Shown: positions 50,801 through 62,300 of the stretch, piece after piece | Layout of the letters: each line of letters opens with the position of its first letter | Numbering within the stretch: the stretch's first letter is position 1 | Assembly: GCF_000213175.1 (NCBI RefSeq) | Contig: NW_009799101.1 | Location: 1,396,341 to 1,460,340 of the forward strand | Direction of reading: 5' to 3' | Length of the DNA: 64,000 nt | From: Neurospora tetrasperma FGSC 2508 | Taxonomy: Eukaryota; Ascomycota; Sordariomycetes; Sordariales; Sordariaceae | Program-made: the position numbers and the translations under genes | Notes under the pieces: generated by a model | Told to the model about the DNA's origin: nothing | Databases searched by the model: none | The model's input: only the letters and a program-made list of their open reading frames with translations

Positions 50801-52705
50801 AGAGGACCAGAAGGGTTGTTGAGGAGGACTAGGTATCGGTTGAGCGAGAGGATGAGGTGTGGCTTTTGTGGTTTCATTTTGCTTTGGGCGTCTGTCGTTC
50901 CTGATATAATGTTATTCTTGCAGTTCTTCTTGTACATACACATAACGATTAATGTTAGCTCTCTTTTCTTTGTTTACTAGATACGAATTGTCAAATTAAG
51001 CTTATTTTGATGACGGGCAGTGGAGCAAGAAGACAAAGCTGGATGACGGTAAAAGTGAAAATCCGGAGGCAAGAAAAGGGGCAAGTAAACAAAGCCATCA
51101 AATGGCACTCAGGCAGGCCATCAGGAGCAGTGTCATTCACCTCCCGCGGGATTTACAGAAGATGCCGGACTCTTTTCACAACATTTGTCGCAGCCAGATT
51201 TCTCGATGATGATGATAGCATTCCACAGTCGGGTAGAAGTCGCCTTGTCCTGAATTGAATCCTTGTGCAACGCTTTTGTTTGAAGCAAGCATTGGCTGGT
51301 GTTGTACCTGTGCAAGCAAACGGGACAGGAGTTTGGTCAATGGAGGCCCGGCCCGGCCTTACAGGTGGGTTTCGCTCTCGTCAGGGCCCGCACAGCGGGT
51401 GTGGGGGGCGAGGCATGGGTAGCGCCCGAAATGGAGTGCAACTTGACGGAACACTGCAACACAGTGAAATGGAGTTCAGTGGCTGCCCGGTGTGGACCTT
51501 CCATTTGATGAGTGGTTGACGTGGGGCTGCTCGGAATCCCTCCAGTTCGCCAACAAAAAAGACATGGTGAATGCAAGCCACACGAAGCCAAGGATAACTG
51601 GCAATGAAGGAACGAAGCTTGAGAGAACTGAAGTACAACTGAAAAACCTGACAGCGCGGCTCTAAGAGGTTGAAGAAACTGAAGAAAGTGAGGAGGGAGT
51701 CCCGCGCATAACCGCGCCTGCTGTAATGGAGAAAGCCCCGCACTTACTGCGCTAGGTACTGCCCTGATGGCTTACAAGTACACCACGCACAGCACGTGGA
51801 GGGGAGCTTCTGTGACGTAATTGTACGTTTGATAGTTCGTTGGAGAAAGGTGGGCTGAAACTGGCGTCATCAGCTAGCTCTTCCCCCACCACGGCAACTT
51901 CTTCTTGTCTTTGTTTGAACCTATCGATTCAATTCAACTAACACAATTGAAGATCTGCTTGCTCGTGTAAAAGTATTAAAACAGCAGTCAAATATGGTCT
52001 GATAAATTATGCACGATGGCGTATTATACGAAAAGGAACAACGCTTGTGACCGACACCAGAAAACGAAACAGTGACAGCGACTGGAGAGTTGGAGATGGG
52101 ATGGAGAAAGGGAAACTTGGGATGTGTGCTATGTACTACGGCCAATCTATGGCCGGCTGGTAGTGTACTTTGCTCAGGAAGGGACCCTGAGATGTACAAA
52201 TGCGTACAAGCTGTCGGTTGAACCTCTCGGCGGCGACGATCAGTGGCCATAATGTCCCCCGAACAACCCAGAGGGTGTGGAGATTCCGTTCCGTCAGGTC
52301 CGTCCAAGGCTGGGGGGTTGGGATGTTTTATGGACAAGCTCAGACGATGGAAGGCGCGTTTGCTTGGCCAGGCCTCCTCGGATGACAACCCGGGGCGGGC
52401 CCCTCCTTCCCAGAATCCAAATCAAGTCTGCAACAAAGACGTCAGCGGCCTCGTGAAGCAATGAGGTAAGAGGCCAGCCTTGTAATCGAAAGGGTCCGTC
52501 GTGTACCCCCACTCTGAACAAGAATAAAATAGCAAACAATTTCACTTCTTTCCCTTCCGTCTACCACGTCTATTCTGTTCTCAACTACCAAAGATCTTTA
52601 CACCTGATACCAATTCTCGAGATACCCATCTGTTTACTTTCCACGAGAAAAAGAAAAACAAAAAGAAAGCACAACGCCAATCCTTGATACTCACCTTAGC
52701 CCATC
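50801..52705. other. Intergenic region upstream of the LEA-like gene
   Basis: About 1.9 kb without a supported gene. Likely 3' UTR of GH64 and an extended promoter for the next gene. The final 150 bp are CT/A-rich leader sequence. A GGGGCGGGCCCCTCC stretch at 52392-52406 is a strong GC block that could bind stress-type zinc-finger regulators, which is inference. Confidence 0.4.
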
Positions 52706-54045
52706 ATGGAGACCATCAACAAGGTCGCCAGCTCTGCTGCCACCACTGCTAGCAACGTTGCCGTTGAAGCTTCCAACCTCGCCGTTGAGGCTTCTAACCT
52801 CGCCGCTCAGGCCTCCAAGGCAGCTGTGGACGCCGTTTATGGAACTGACCAGTCCCATGAGGAGCCTATCTCAGGCAAGACGGGCGACGTCTCCAAGGGG
52901 GAGCCCTACGACGCTGGTAACATGGGTGAGTGCGTCTTGAGACATGGTTTACTCTTGACTTGATCCTGACACGGTTGTGTTCTAGAACCCAACCAAAGTA
53001 CCGGAGTGGCTGTCGGCGAGAAGATGGTCACCGATCGTACCGTCACCCAGGACGCTGCTGGTCCTGTGAAGAAGGACGGAACTGAGCCCAAGCCAGCGAA
53101 TCTGGTCAAGGTACCAGAGGCGGAGAAGGACCACAGCCCACCAACCGTCAACTCTAGGATTGACAACCACTACAACATCCCTGAGCACTCTACTGTCAAC
53201 CCCAAGACCAACGCGTTCCAGGGCCCCGATAGCATTACTCCCAAGATTGACTCTCACTACAACGTCGCCGTGCCCAAGACCACCGATATCAAGGCCCTTG
53301 ACAGCAACCCTTCGTTTCCCACGACTACCACCCACACGGCTGCCGCTCCCGAGCCCCTGAACGATACCTTCTCGTCCCACAGGAACATTCCGGCCGAGCA
53401 GTCCACTACCTTCCAGGATCAGAGCTCCTCCAAGCACCACGTACCCAAGGTCAACCCAGCCGCTACCCAGGATTCGTCTCTTCACCCTGGCGACAGTACT
53501 CAGGCCCAGAACGACATTCGTTCCCCGAATGATCCTTCTACGCACCCCACTCATGTAAACGCGAGGGAGAACGTCGATGACCGTGATGGTGGCTTGGACG
53601 CCGACGAGAACCCCAACAAGGGCCTTGGCTCTGGCCCCAAGTCTCTAGGAGAAGTTGCCCAGCAGCATGGCGGAGTTGCTGGCAAGGTCGAGGACGGAGG
53701 TGTCAAGGACCCCCAGAACGGCGCCCCCAAGGAGGAGCAGGCCAAGCCGGAGTCACACCCTATCCACCATGCTACTGGCTTTCAGGCAGATGGCGGCGAC
53801 TTTGATGCGGCGGCACCTGGAGCTGGTATCGACGCTGATCGTAAGTGACTTTCCTGAATTTAGCGTTTCCAACCGAGTGACTGACAATGTTTTCATCAGG
53901 CATTCTCGAGTCAAAGGGAATCCACAGGGATGACGCTAATGGCTCCCTCGTTGGTAACACCGAAGCCCTTGAACATGACCAGGACGGACATAAGGACAAG
54001 ACCAGCTTGAAGCAGAAGATCAAGGACAAGTTGCACAAGCACTAA
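52706..54045 (+). CDS. LEA-like intrinsically disordered protein with N-terminal heptad repeats
   Basis: No enzyme family recognised. Exons 52706-52925, 52986-53840 and 53900-54045 give 406 aa; introns of 60 and 59 nt use GTGAGT/GTAAGT donors and TAG/CAG acceptors, and all phases fit. The N-terminus carries four consecutive seven-residue units: SNVAVEA, SNLAVEA, SNLAAQA, SKAAVDA (about residues 16-43), predicted to form an amphipathic helix like LEA or other stress/membrane-binding proteins. It continues with VYGTDQSHEEPISGKTGD and GEPYDAGN, a block I recall from ascomycete small stress-related or glycine-rich cell wall-annotated proteins. The rest is hydrophilic and Pro/Asp/Lys-rich with repeated IDNHYN/IDSHYN motifs (about 152 and 178) and a Gly/Asp-rich end (GGVAGKVEDGGVKD), closing with a basic helix KQKIKDKLHKH. 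Role in desiccation or stress protection is inference. Confidence 0.82.
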
Positions 54046-54602
54046 GCTGCATGATGCTTCCTTACTACATTGTTCTTTTCTTCTTGACTGCGTACGATAT
54101 CCTTTTCTTTTGTCTGCAGTGTTACGACGTAATGATGGCCAAAATATTCTTGGGAAGCTTTGGTAGAACAGTCCCTGATGGACAGCATGGGTTGATTTGT
54201 CAGTCCACGCAATGTCGGGTACTCCGATTATTCCATGACCATATTGATTGAAGACCTTCTTTTCGTGATGTTCCCTGGTTGTAATATTCTCGCGCTCTAA
54301 ATGGCAGTTGGAGCATTCCACATACGGAAGAGTCAAAACCAGTGACCAATCCAACTTCGCTTGATGTTGCTGTCATAGAGTCTTGGCTGGTGTGTACCTT
54401 CCACACTTGACAGACAAAAAAAAGGTGTCCGAACCAAGTCGCTCACCACCAAACTCTTCCTTAATGATTGACTTTTTCTTTCCCATTCCGCAATCAAAGA
54501 TGCGAAAATAATAGCACGGTGAATATAAAAAGGAACAAAACAGAACAGCAGTCATTCGGCAATGAAGGGTCGATGATCAGAGGCAAAAAGGACAAAAAGT
54601 AT
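54046..54602. other. Spacer between the LEA-like gene and tRNA-Ile
   Basis: No gene seen apart from the pol III termination run listed separately. Likely holds the 3' UTR of the LEA-like gene. Confidence 0.35.
54594..54598 (-). terminator. RNA polymerase III terminator of tRNA-Ile
   Basis: Run of five T on the minus strand beginning 5 nt after the tRNA 3' end; a second T5 run follows at 54585-54589 as a possible backup. Confidence 0.75.
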
Positions 54603-54697
54603 GCCCAATAACAGGATTGAACTGTTGACCTTCGCATGGACTTGATATCTCGGAGAAGATATTAGTACGACGCTCTAACCAGCTGAGCTAATCGGGC
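54603..54697 (-). tRNA. tRNA-Ile (anticodon AAU) with a 22-nt intron
   Basis: Full cloverleaf read on the minus strand: acceptor GCCCGAT pairs with ATTGGGC (one G-U), the D arm is GCTCAGCTGGTTAGAGC, the anticodon stem is TCGTA/TGCGA with loop CT-AAT-A, and the T arm is ACAG-TTCAATC-CTGT. The AAT triplet is the anticodon (A34 read as inosine), so isoleucine codons AUU/AUC/AUA are served. A 22-nt intron (54638-54659) sits one base 3' of the anticodon, the canonical place for nuclear tRNA introns. The mature part is 73 nt, and CCA is not encoded, as expected for a eukaryote. Confidence 0.93.
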
Positions 54698-55527
54698 TTT
54701 GGTGAACAAGGGGCAAGGTTAATGAAGCTATGTATCTAAATTCAAGCATCAGGTACTCTCCGTACTGGATGCGGTATGGGTTGGGGGAAGGTATCACTCT
54801 AGTTCTTAGTGGTTTGGGCAGTGACGAGAATGTTTTCACCTTCTCACTTCTAAGGGTTGTAAGGAGTGATGAAACGTAAAGTGAGAGATGACTGAAGGTT
54901 TGGAAATGGACGGAAGTGTTTGCTTTCGCGGAGTGTCGACGTTCTATTCTGGTCTATCGCTGGTGTCGGCGATTACGCTTTGTTACAAAACGGTCATGCA
55001 CAAGGGCGGTGTATCTCTTGATATCACCGTATTGTAACGTACTGGTCAACGTCTTTTCAACACCACCAGTAAGTAGACTTTATCCAGCAACATCCTCGCG
55101 ATTAAAACCGTTAATATAAACGAACCCCCAAGAATTTCCGGTGAACCTCAAAAAGAAAAGCTTTACAGGAGCTAACTAACCACTTGGATGACTACTATCA
55201 AACCTCAAGTCCCAACTCCTGTCCGACCAGTCTCCACTTACTTGCCTCAAGCGGCGAGGAATGGACATCAGGTAGTATCGAGTGGGCCGGTCTCCCTTCT
55301 AATCACCAACACCAACATCAAGGTCAAGCAAGGTAACCTTCGATGCTGGGCAACCGAACATCACCAACCTGGACCAATACTTAGTCTCGTGGGTCTCTTT
55401 TTCTCCACTGTAATGCTCATGGATGATAACCAACGGTCACCAAGGTTTGGACCCGTCGATGCGAAGACCCCCCCCCCCCGGGCATTGATGGGGGATGCTG
55501 GCAGTTTTCACAGCAGCACTTTTTTTT
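54698..55527. other. Sequence left of the assembly gap
   Basis: No supported gene. A plus-strand frame starts at 55188 and runs into the N block, but it has no recognisable content. The last 60 bases (C12 run, then a segment ending in T8) form a near-duplicate of the right edge of the gap. Confidence 0.4.
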
Positions 55528-56273
55528 NNNNNNNNNNNNNNNNNNNNNNNNNNNNNNNNNNNNNNNNNNNNNNNNNNNNNNNNNNNNNNNNNNNNNNNNN
55601 NNNNNNNNNNNNNNNNNNNNNNNNNNNNNNNNNNNNNNNNNNNNNNNNNNNNNNNNNNNNNNNNNNNNNNNNNNNNNNNNNNNNNNNNNNNNNNNNNNNN
55701 NNNNNNNNNNNNNNNNNNNNNNNNNNNNNNNNNNNNNNNNNNNNNNNNNNNNNNNNNNNNNNNNNNNNNNNNNNNNNNNNNNNNNNNNNNNNNNNNNNNN
55801 NNNNNNNNNNNNNNNNNNNNNNNNNNNNNNNNNNNNNNNNNNNNNNNNNNNNNNNNNNNNNNNNNNNNNNNNNNNNNNNNNNNNNNNNNNNNNNNNNNNN
55901 NNNNNNNNNNNNNNNNNNNNNNNNNNNNNNNNNNNNNNNNNNNNNNNNNNNNNNNNNNNNNNNNNNNNNNNNNNNNNNNNNNNNNNNNNNNNNNNNNNNN
56001 NNNNNNNNNNNNNNNNNNNNNNNNNNNNNNNNNNNNNNNNNNNNNNNNNNNNNNNNNNNNNNNNNNNNNNNNNNNNNNNNNNNNNNNNNNNNNNNNNNNN
56101 NNNNNNNNNNNNNNNNNNNNNNNNNNNNNNNNNNNNNNNNNNNNNNNNNNNNNNNNNNNNNNNNNNNNNNNNNNNNNNNNNNNNNNNNNNNNNNNNNNNN
56201 NNNNNNNNNNNNNNNNNNNNNNNNNNNNNNNNNNNNNNNNNNNNNNNNNNNNNNNNNNNNNNNNNNNNNNNNN
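55528..56273. other. Assembly gap (746 N)
   Basis: Run of 746 N. The bases just left of it (55468-55527) and just right of it (56274-56339) are the same sequence with a few differences and a different C-run length, so the gap is probably a contig-joining artefact around a poly-C tract rather than missing DNA of that size. Confidence 0.97.
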
Positions 56274-56291
56274 CCCCCCCCCCCCCCCCCC
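56274..56291. repeat. C18 homopolymer at gap edge
   Basis: Eighteen C following the N block; the matching run on the left side is 12 C at 55468-55479. Homopolymer length is clearly uncertain here. Confidence 0.9.
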
Positions 56292-56339
56292 GGCCATTGA
56301 TGGTGATGCTGTCAGTTTTCAGCAGCAGCACTTTTTTTT

Positions 56340-57314
56340 CGATTCACTCAGGGCATATTTCAGATGCTTTGCCACCTACTTGCGCCGTTGGTTGTTAACT
56401 GTCGTAGTCTACTCCGGTCCTTCTTTCTGCTACCTTATTTTATTTCACATCATCCGACGTCTCCGTTGGCAACTCCTCCTTCCCCATGGCATTCGACGAG
56501 TTGCCCCTGGGACATGTTGACCGTGGCGCATCGACTCCCGTGTAACTGCTTTCGGTGCATTGTACTCGTTGCGTTGGGTTGGTCTTGCCTCGGTTCTTTC
56601 AAGAAAGATTTTTTTGCGGACTGGTGATGTGGTGCATCCGGTAAACCTCCTCAGTCCACACACAGCCCAAAGGCCCTCAGGAACCAACCTTGCTATGCCA
56701 TGGAGGATCTTTGTCACTCACCTTGCGTCGCGGCGGTTGTTGGTGTGCAGCTAATGTCATCTATTGAGGTCTTTACAGCCTGCGCATCATATCGTCGTCT
56801 TCGTCTCGTCTCTTTGGCATGAGGGTGATGTTGGTTACGATACCCATTCGCCGATGCCCTTGGGGATGTTCTTTCTTTCTTTCGGAATGGGCGGACGTTC
56901 ATGATGTCGGGATAATCTCTGCGCACGCACTCAGTCCTCGTCGGTGTCGGTTGGTCCTGAGAAGTTCATTGAGCCTTCGAGTTCTTTGTACTCGACTACA
57001 CGATGGCAGCGCTCTGGGGGTCGTTGGTCTGGAGATAGCTTCAGCGAGAAGGATGAAGAGTTGAGATGACAGAGTATAAATGGTCGTGACTCGGCCTGGT
57101 TGAGGAAGAACATCTCAGCATCACCATCGCCATCTTCACTCGATCATCAAGCATCATCAGCATCAGCATCAATATCAGCAACCAACACATCAACTCCCCA
57201 TCAGCATCAAGACAAGCTTCTGATAAACTGTCTGCTATCTTTACTACTTTTACTCCCCCTTCCACTTCTCGTTAGCCAGACCCCTTTCCGTGTCATCGAT
57301 TCAAGCGTACGACA
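56340..57314. promoter_or_regulatory. Upstream region of the orphan gene
   Basis: No gene seen. A TATAAAT sequence at 57074-57080 lies about 235 bp before the ATG, followed by a CATCATCAGCATCAGCATCA-type leader (57140-57215) rich in CA and lacking stable structure. The leader contains an ATG at 57066 opening a seven-codon upstream ORF, if transcription starts before it. Confidence 0.45.
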
Positions 57315-58352
57315 ATGTCAGAACAAGAGAGACCAAGCACCGGCGGCCGGGAGCCCTATGAACGCCATCAACGCAGTAAAAGTTCTCTCGTTCGGTTCGA
57401 GAATGGCGTTCCCGTCAACAAATGTGATGCCGATGGCAAGCCCATGGCCCCATCAGCTCCATGGGAAGAATTCATGGCAGAGATACCAGAAGCGTCCAAA
57501 GTTGATTGGAATGCCGAGGCATCTTTTCCTCTGCCTGTTGAGTTGAGAAGCCCCCACAAGCGAAACAGGTCGTCGGTGTCGGAGGTGAAAGACGTTCCCA
57601 GAAAGAAACAAAGGCAGGAATCACTCAAATCACTTGCGGGCTCAATCGAGAAGATCTACAGGCCCGAGTCGCCAATTGATAGAAGTCGTTGGGAACCCAG
57701 CGACTTTCTGGTGGAGACGAACCACCTCTTTGATCGGACGGCTGCTGTGTTCAGCAAGTTCGGTGACTCAATTCTCGAGTATCACCCGGCGTATGGGTAT
57801 GAGTATTGCGTGAATGAGAAAAAGTACATCAGTACCCTGGCTGTGCTTCACGATGGCTTGTATGGACGTCCAAAGGAGCGGGACATTCTGAGACAGATGG
57901 AGCTCAACGACGAAGTCTATAGGAAAGAAGGAGGGGTCCAGGAGAAGGCGGAAGCTTTCTACAACGTGTTTTTGAAGGGTAAGTCATCCATCCCAGAAAG
58001 ACTTGCTCAGTGTGTGCAGTATTCGGGAGTGTGAGCGTTGCTGACTAGGACTGTGCCAGCTTTCAACCAATTTGTTGAGGACATACTAAAGTTCAACGCG
58101 GAGATGACAGATGCTTCCATTCCTCAGGATGTCAAAATAGGGATTCCATTCTGTGATACCTTTGAAGAGAAACTGGATAAAATGGAGAATGAACTCATTG
58201 CTTTGGTGGAAGCAGTCGAGAAATTCAAAGGCGAAGTCCCTGCACTCCCCAAACCTGAAGAAGCGAAAAAGGAGGATCATAACAGCCCCTCGACCGAAGA
58301 ATGGGGGGAACCTGGCCCGGATGTTGGCCAGCATGGCGTTACTTCCGGCTAG
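57315..58352 (+). CDS. Hypothetical protein, helical, lineage-restricted
   Basis: No family recognised. Exons 57315-57978 and 58060-58352; the 81-nt intron has a GTAAGT donor and CCAG acceptor and restores GCT (Ala) at the junction, for 318 aa. The N-terminal 100 residues are basic and disordered with a nuclear-signal-like RKKQR near 95-99. The central part (about 118-225) looks folded: SRWEPSDFLVETNHLFDRT, SKFGDSILEYHPAYGYEYC and NEKKYISTLAVLHDGLYGRP, rich in Tyr and Phe. The C-terminal part is helical (FVEDILKFNAEM; TFEEKLDKMENELIALVEAVEKF), consistent with a coiled coil. The splice join preserves a continuous amphipathic helix, which supports a real gene. Confidence 0.72.
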
Positions 58353-59369
58353 AAAACCACGGCCCTGTAACGACACATCAGGTCCCGGTGTTTCCTCCGG
58401 GGCGGATCTAGTCTCCAACAAAGCCCCGGGGGGTGAGCTGACACCATGTCATTTGTTGAGGATGGATCCGATCATACTCAATTCTGACTTTTGGTTTTTG
58501 GTCTTTGTTCTGTCTTTTTTTTTCAGTTTTTTTCCGGGTTGGGATGCATTCTGGAAATGCATCAGGAGAGTACAACTGCGAGTGGCTGGACTTGAATTTT
58601 CATAGGTTGGATATTTCCGGGTAAGGGTTTATCATACAATCGTTACGGGCGGAAATTGCTGGAGGAAACAACTTGAAGAAACAGAGGCTTGCGGGCAGGT
58701 CTCTGAAGAAAACTGGGTGATTGATCAGATAGTTTGCTGTTAGTTACCTAGTCTCCCCTTTCATTTGAGGGAGGGAGGGAACTGAAGACTAATAAACTTG
58801 ATTCACCCTCCAAGTCTTGATGTTGATATTTTCTGGGACTTTTGTTTCTTGACTTATCTGACCCTCGGCAACGAATATAGTCCCGGCTGGCAGCTCACCC
58901 ACCGAACTGTCCACGGGATGTACCCCCTCCCAATAGCAGTGCACAACGATCTTATATCTCTTGGACATTATCATCATGAGCTGACTTGACGGCCTCGTCC
59001 ACTGCCCTTCATATATCGATGCTATCACAGCTCACTGTTACGCAGCGACCATGTATACCTCTATATCCCTGCGCCAAATCGCTTGTAATGCTCATGACTA
59101 AACAGGTTTTGTACCTTACGATTTACAGCTTGAAGCTTTCTTCTCTAGGTTCTTATATTCAACCCATACATTACAAGCGTTTTATTTACTTCGTGTAACC
59201 AACCCCACTCATTACATTTATAACATTTTTATACACAAACCCACCCAACCCAACCACCCAACACCCAATTAACCATTCTATATATGCCAACTGTATAAGC
59301 ATGCAAACATATTAGCATCAACATGAACATTCACTTCATTCTTCTTTTTTTTTTCCCCCTTCATTTAAA
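58353..59369. other. Convergent 3' regions of the orphan gene and GPI13
   Basis: About 1 kb between convergent stops. No gene was seen; contains T-rich and CCCAACCC-type segments near 59240-59270. Confidence 0.4.
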
Positions 59370-62300
59370 TCAATCAGCCCACCCGAAGACCTCTGCCACA
59401 CTCATCATATTCACCCTCACACCTGCTAACCCCACCACCACGGCAACCACATCTACCACCAAAAGCGTCACGGCCGCCGTCATGAACCTAGGACTAAACA
59501 CCCGATAAAGCATCAAGTGTCTCCGCAAATGCCCGGCCCACATCATCGTCGCCAACGCCTGGGTGGCATAAAACGCCACGAAAATGCCGAGCGCTCTGCT
59601 CACACTTCCCAAGATGCCTCTTCTCTTGGGACCGCTCTTCCAGAGGACGAGCATGGGGACCAAGATGGTAGCGAGGATTTGGCCCGCAAAGGTGTTGAGA
59701 ATGACCAAGAGGGGTGACCAGGGGTATTTGATGCTGTAAAGCGGGATGAAGGCACTGTCCCACTGAATGGAAGACAGGACCGCCTGATGGCCGGTCTTGA
59801 AAAAGGCATTTTGGCCGAGCAGGGCGAACATGACGGGGCCAATGGGGTTGGAGCCGATTGGAAGGTTAAGCAAGTCGAGGATCTCGAGGAGGGAAAGGGA
59901 TTGCCAGAGAGTCAAGACCAAAGCGCCGGCGCCCATGGGTTTGGTGAGGAGGAAGAGGGCGACAAAGAAGTTCAGGGGCAGGAGGAGGTAGCGAGCGCCG
60001 TGGGCGTTGCCGTAGCCTAGGACGGTGACCTGGGCGGTTTGCGCGCCGGGGATGGCAGCGAGAGGGTCGGCGGCGGTTTTGGGAGAGCGGAGAGCGGTGG
60101 TGACGATGGAGATGCAGGGAGGAGCCCAGACGAAAGCGGTGGAGCCGGCGACGAGGGCGAGACCGAGGATCATTTGCGCGGTGTAGACGGAGAGGGTCTT
60201 GAGGGCCTTGTCTGGGAGAGGGGGCAGGGAGGAGAGGGTGTCGGAGGCCGAGGAGGGGAGGTAGGAGGAAAGGGAGGAGAGCGAGGAGAGCCAGTTGCCG
60301 TTGTCGGCAGCGTCGAGGACCCAGTAGATGGCCGAGAAGAAAAGGCCGGCGCGGAAGACGTAACCGATCCAGGTCGGGGCAAGACCCTCGTATGATTTGG
60401 ACGGCGCGAGGTAGGCTTTGATGATGGAAGGGAGAATGATGGCGGCGATGAAGGGGATGGCCAATTGCCAGGGGGCCGAGGTCGAGGAGGTGGCGCTAGC
60501 GTAATAGGTCGACGTGCAGTACGGCATCTGCTCCTCGCGGCAGAGCTTGGAGAAGGAGGCGAGCCGGCCCAGCAGAACGAAGAGGACGGAGTGATAGATG
60601 GTCATAAAGCGGTCCGGAAGCGACTCCATGCGGAACGCCGAGAAGGCCGTAACGAGACCAAAAGTGGTCATCATGAAGAGCTGGATCGAGTCCTCCCAGA
60701 TGGTGTATGAGTTGGAGGCAAAGCCGATAGACTGGCTGATGGTAAAGACCACGGCCATCCAGCCCCAGAGAGTCGTGGGGAGGACGTTGAAGCTGGGTCC
60801 CTCTGCATCGTACAGAGCGACCAAGACGGTTGCGGCGCTGGTGAGCGCGCCGATGGCCGAACCGCGATACCAATCACCATAACCAGACAGATAGGATTGC
60901 AGAAGTCCGCCGAAGACGCCAGGAAGGGCCCCCAACATGGCGGCACGGAACAGACGCTTCTCAAGGGTTTGGCCTTCGTCAGCGGTGATACCCTGTAGCT
61001 CCAGGCTCTTCTCGGCATGGTCAAGCTCGGAGTCTTCAATCACCAAGACGTCGTCATCTTCGGTACGCTTGTTAATGTAGACAAGAAGAGCAATGACGCT
61101 GGAGGCCATGATGCTAATGCCAATGACCATGTTCTTGACATCGAACCTGGCCCAGAGGCTCTTGGAATAATCCAGGGTTTCCCTCTGATACTCAGCATAG
61201 GCCAAGAACACAGGCTCCCAGCTATGGCCTTTCTTAACCTTGCCCTTGGGAACCAGAGCCTCAGCCTTATCCCACAAATCAGCGGGCGACCCAGGGGTCG
61301 TAGCCTGCTCGATTCCGCGGGCAGAGAAGTACGACGTCTGGTAACGCTTGATGCCAGCGGCAGCCATGCGCTCCGCGGCAGCCAGCCTGTCCCAGGCAGT
61401 GCCACGAGGACCAACAAAGGCCTCCTCGATCGGGTGACCCAAGTTATTGTAAGGGATGGGAATACCCATGAGCAGCGCCAGAGTTGGGACGAGGTCGATC
61501 TGGTTGGTCGGACGAGTCTTGGCGGTAGCCGGGGGAGTGACATGCTCGGGCTTGGTTCTGCCAAACACAGGCTTGGGGGAATACATCCACAGAGCAGCCT
61601 CGACCTCATCCTCGCTCTCGCCGCCGTGGTCTCCCTTGCTGTCCATACCATGGTCACCCATGACAATCAACAAAGTGTCATCGTCAATGTTGGACGCCAG
61701 ATCCTTGATGAACGTGTTCATCTGCTGCAGCTTCTTGGCCATCTCGGGGTGGTCGGGTCCATAGCGGTGGCCGGCGTGATCAACACCGAGAAGATGCGCA
61801 ACAACGACGTCCCAATCGCCCTTGCGCTTCATCAAGGGGAAGATGTGCTCGATAACGCCGTTGTCAACCGTATGCAAGTCCCATACATTGAAGCTGTCGT
61901 AGGCCCGGCTCAGATTGGCCTGGAAGTAGCCCGGGAAAAGCGACTCCCACGTATCGTCTCCAAGGTGTACGGTGCGCTTGCCGGCGTCCCGGAGCTGCAT
62001 AAGTAGGTTGTCCTCCTCGATGGCGGTACCAGCAAAGCTGCTACCCACATCCACAAAGGTGGGCAAAGTGCCGGTAGTCAGGCCCTTGAGCCTCTGCAGT
62101 GTTGTAGTCGGGGGATCGGCGATGAACGGCCTGAGCACGGCATTGTTGGGCGAGGCCAGGGCGGTATCGTGCATGAAGGGGAACGCATTGTGAAAGGGAG
62201 CGTCGTCCTTGATGGGCACGGTAAAGTCGTAGCGCAGCGCATCAATCACGACAACCACGGCTCGCTCAAAGGTCTTGGGGTGCCAGCAGCCTCCATCCAC

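Noticed and set aside
55188-56520. Long frames across the N block on both strands
   Set aside because: Most of their length is N; the real ends contain no recognisable protein sequence.
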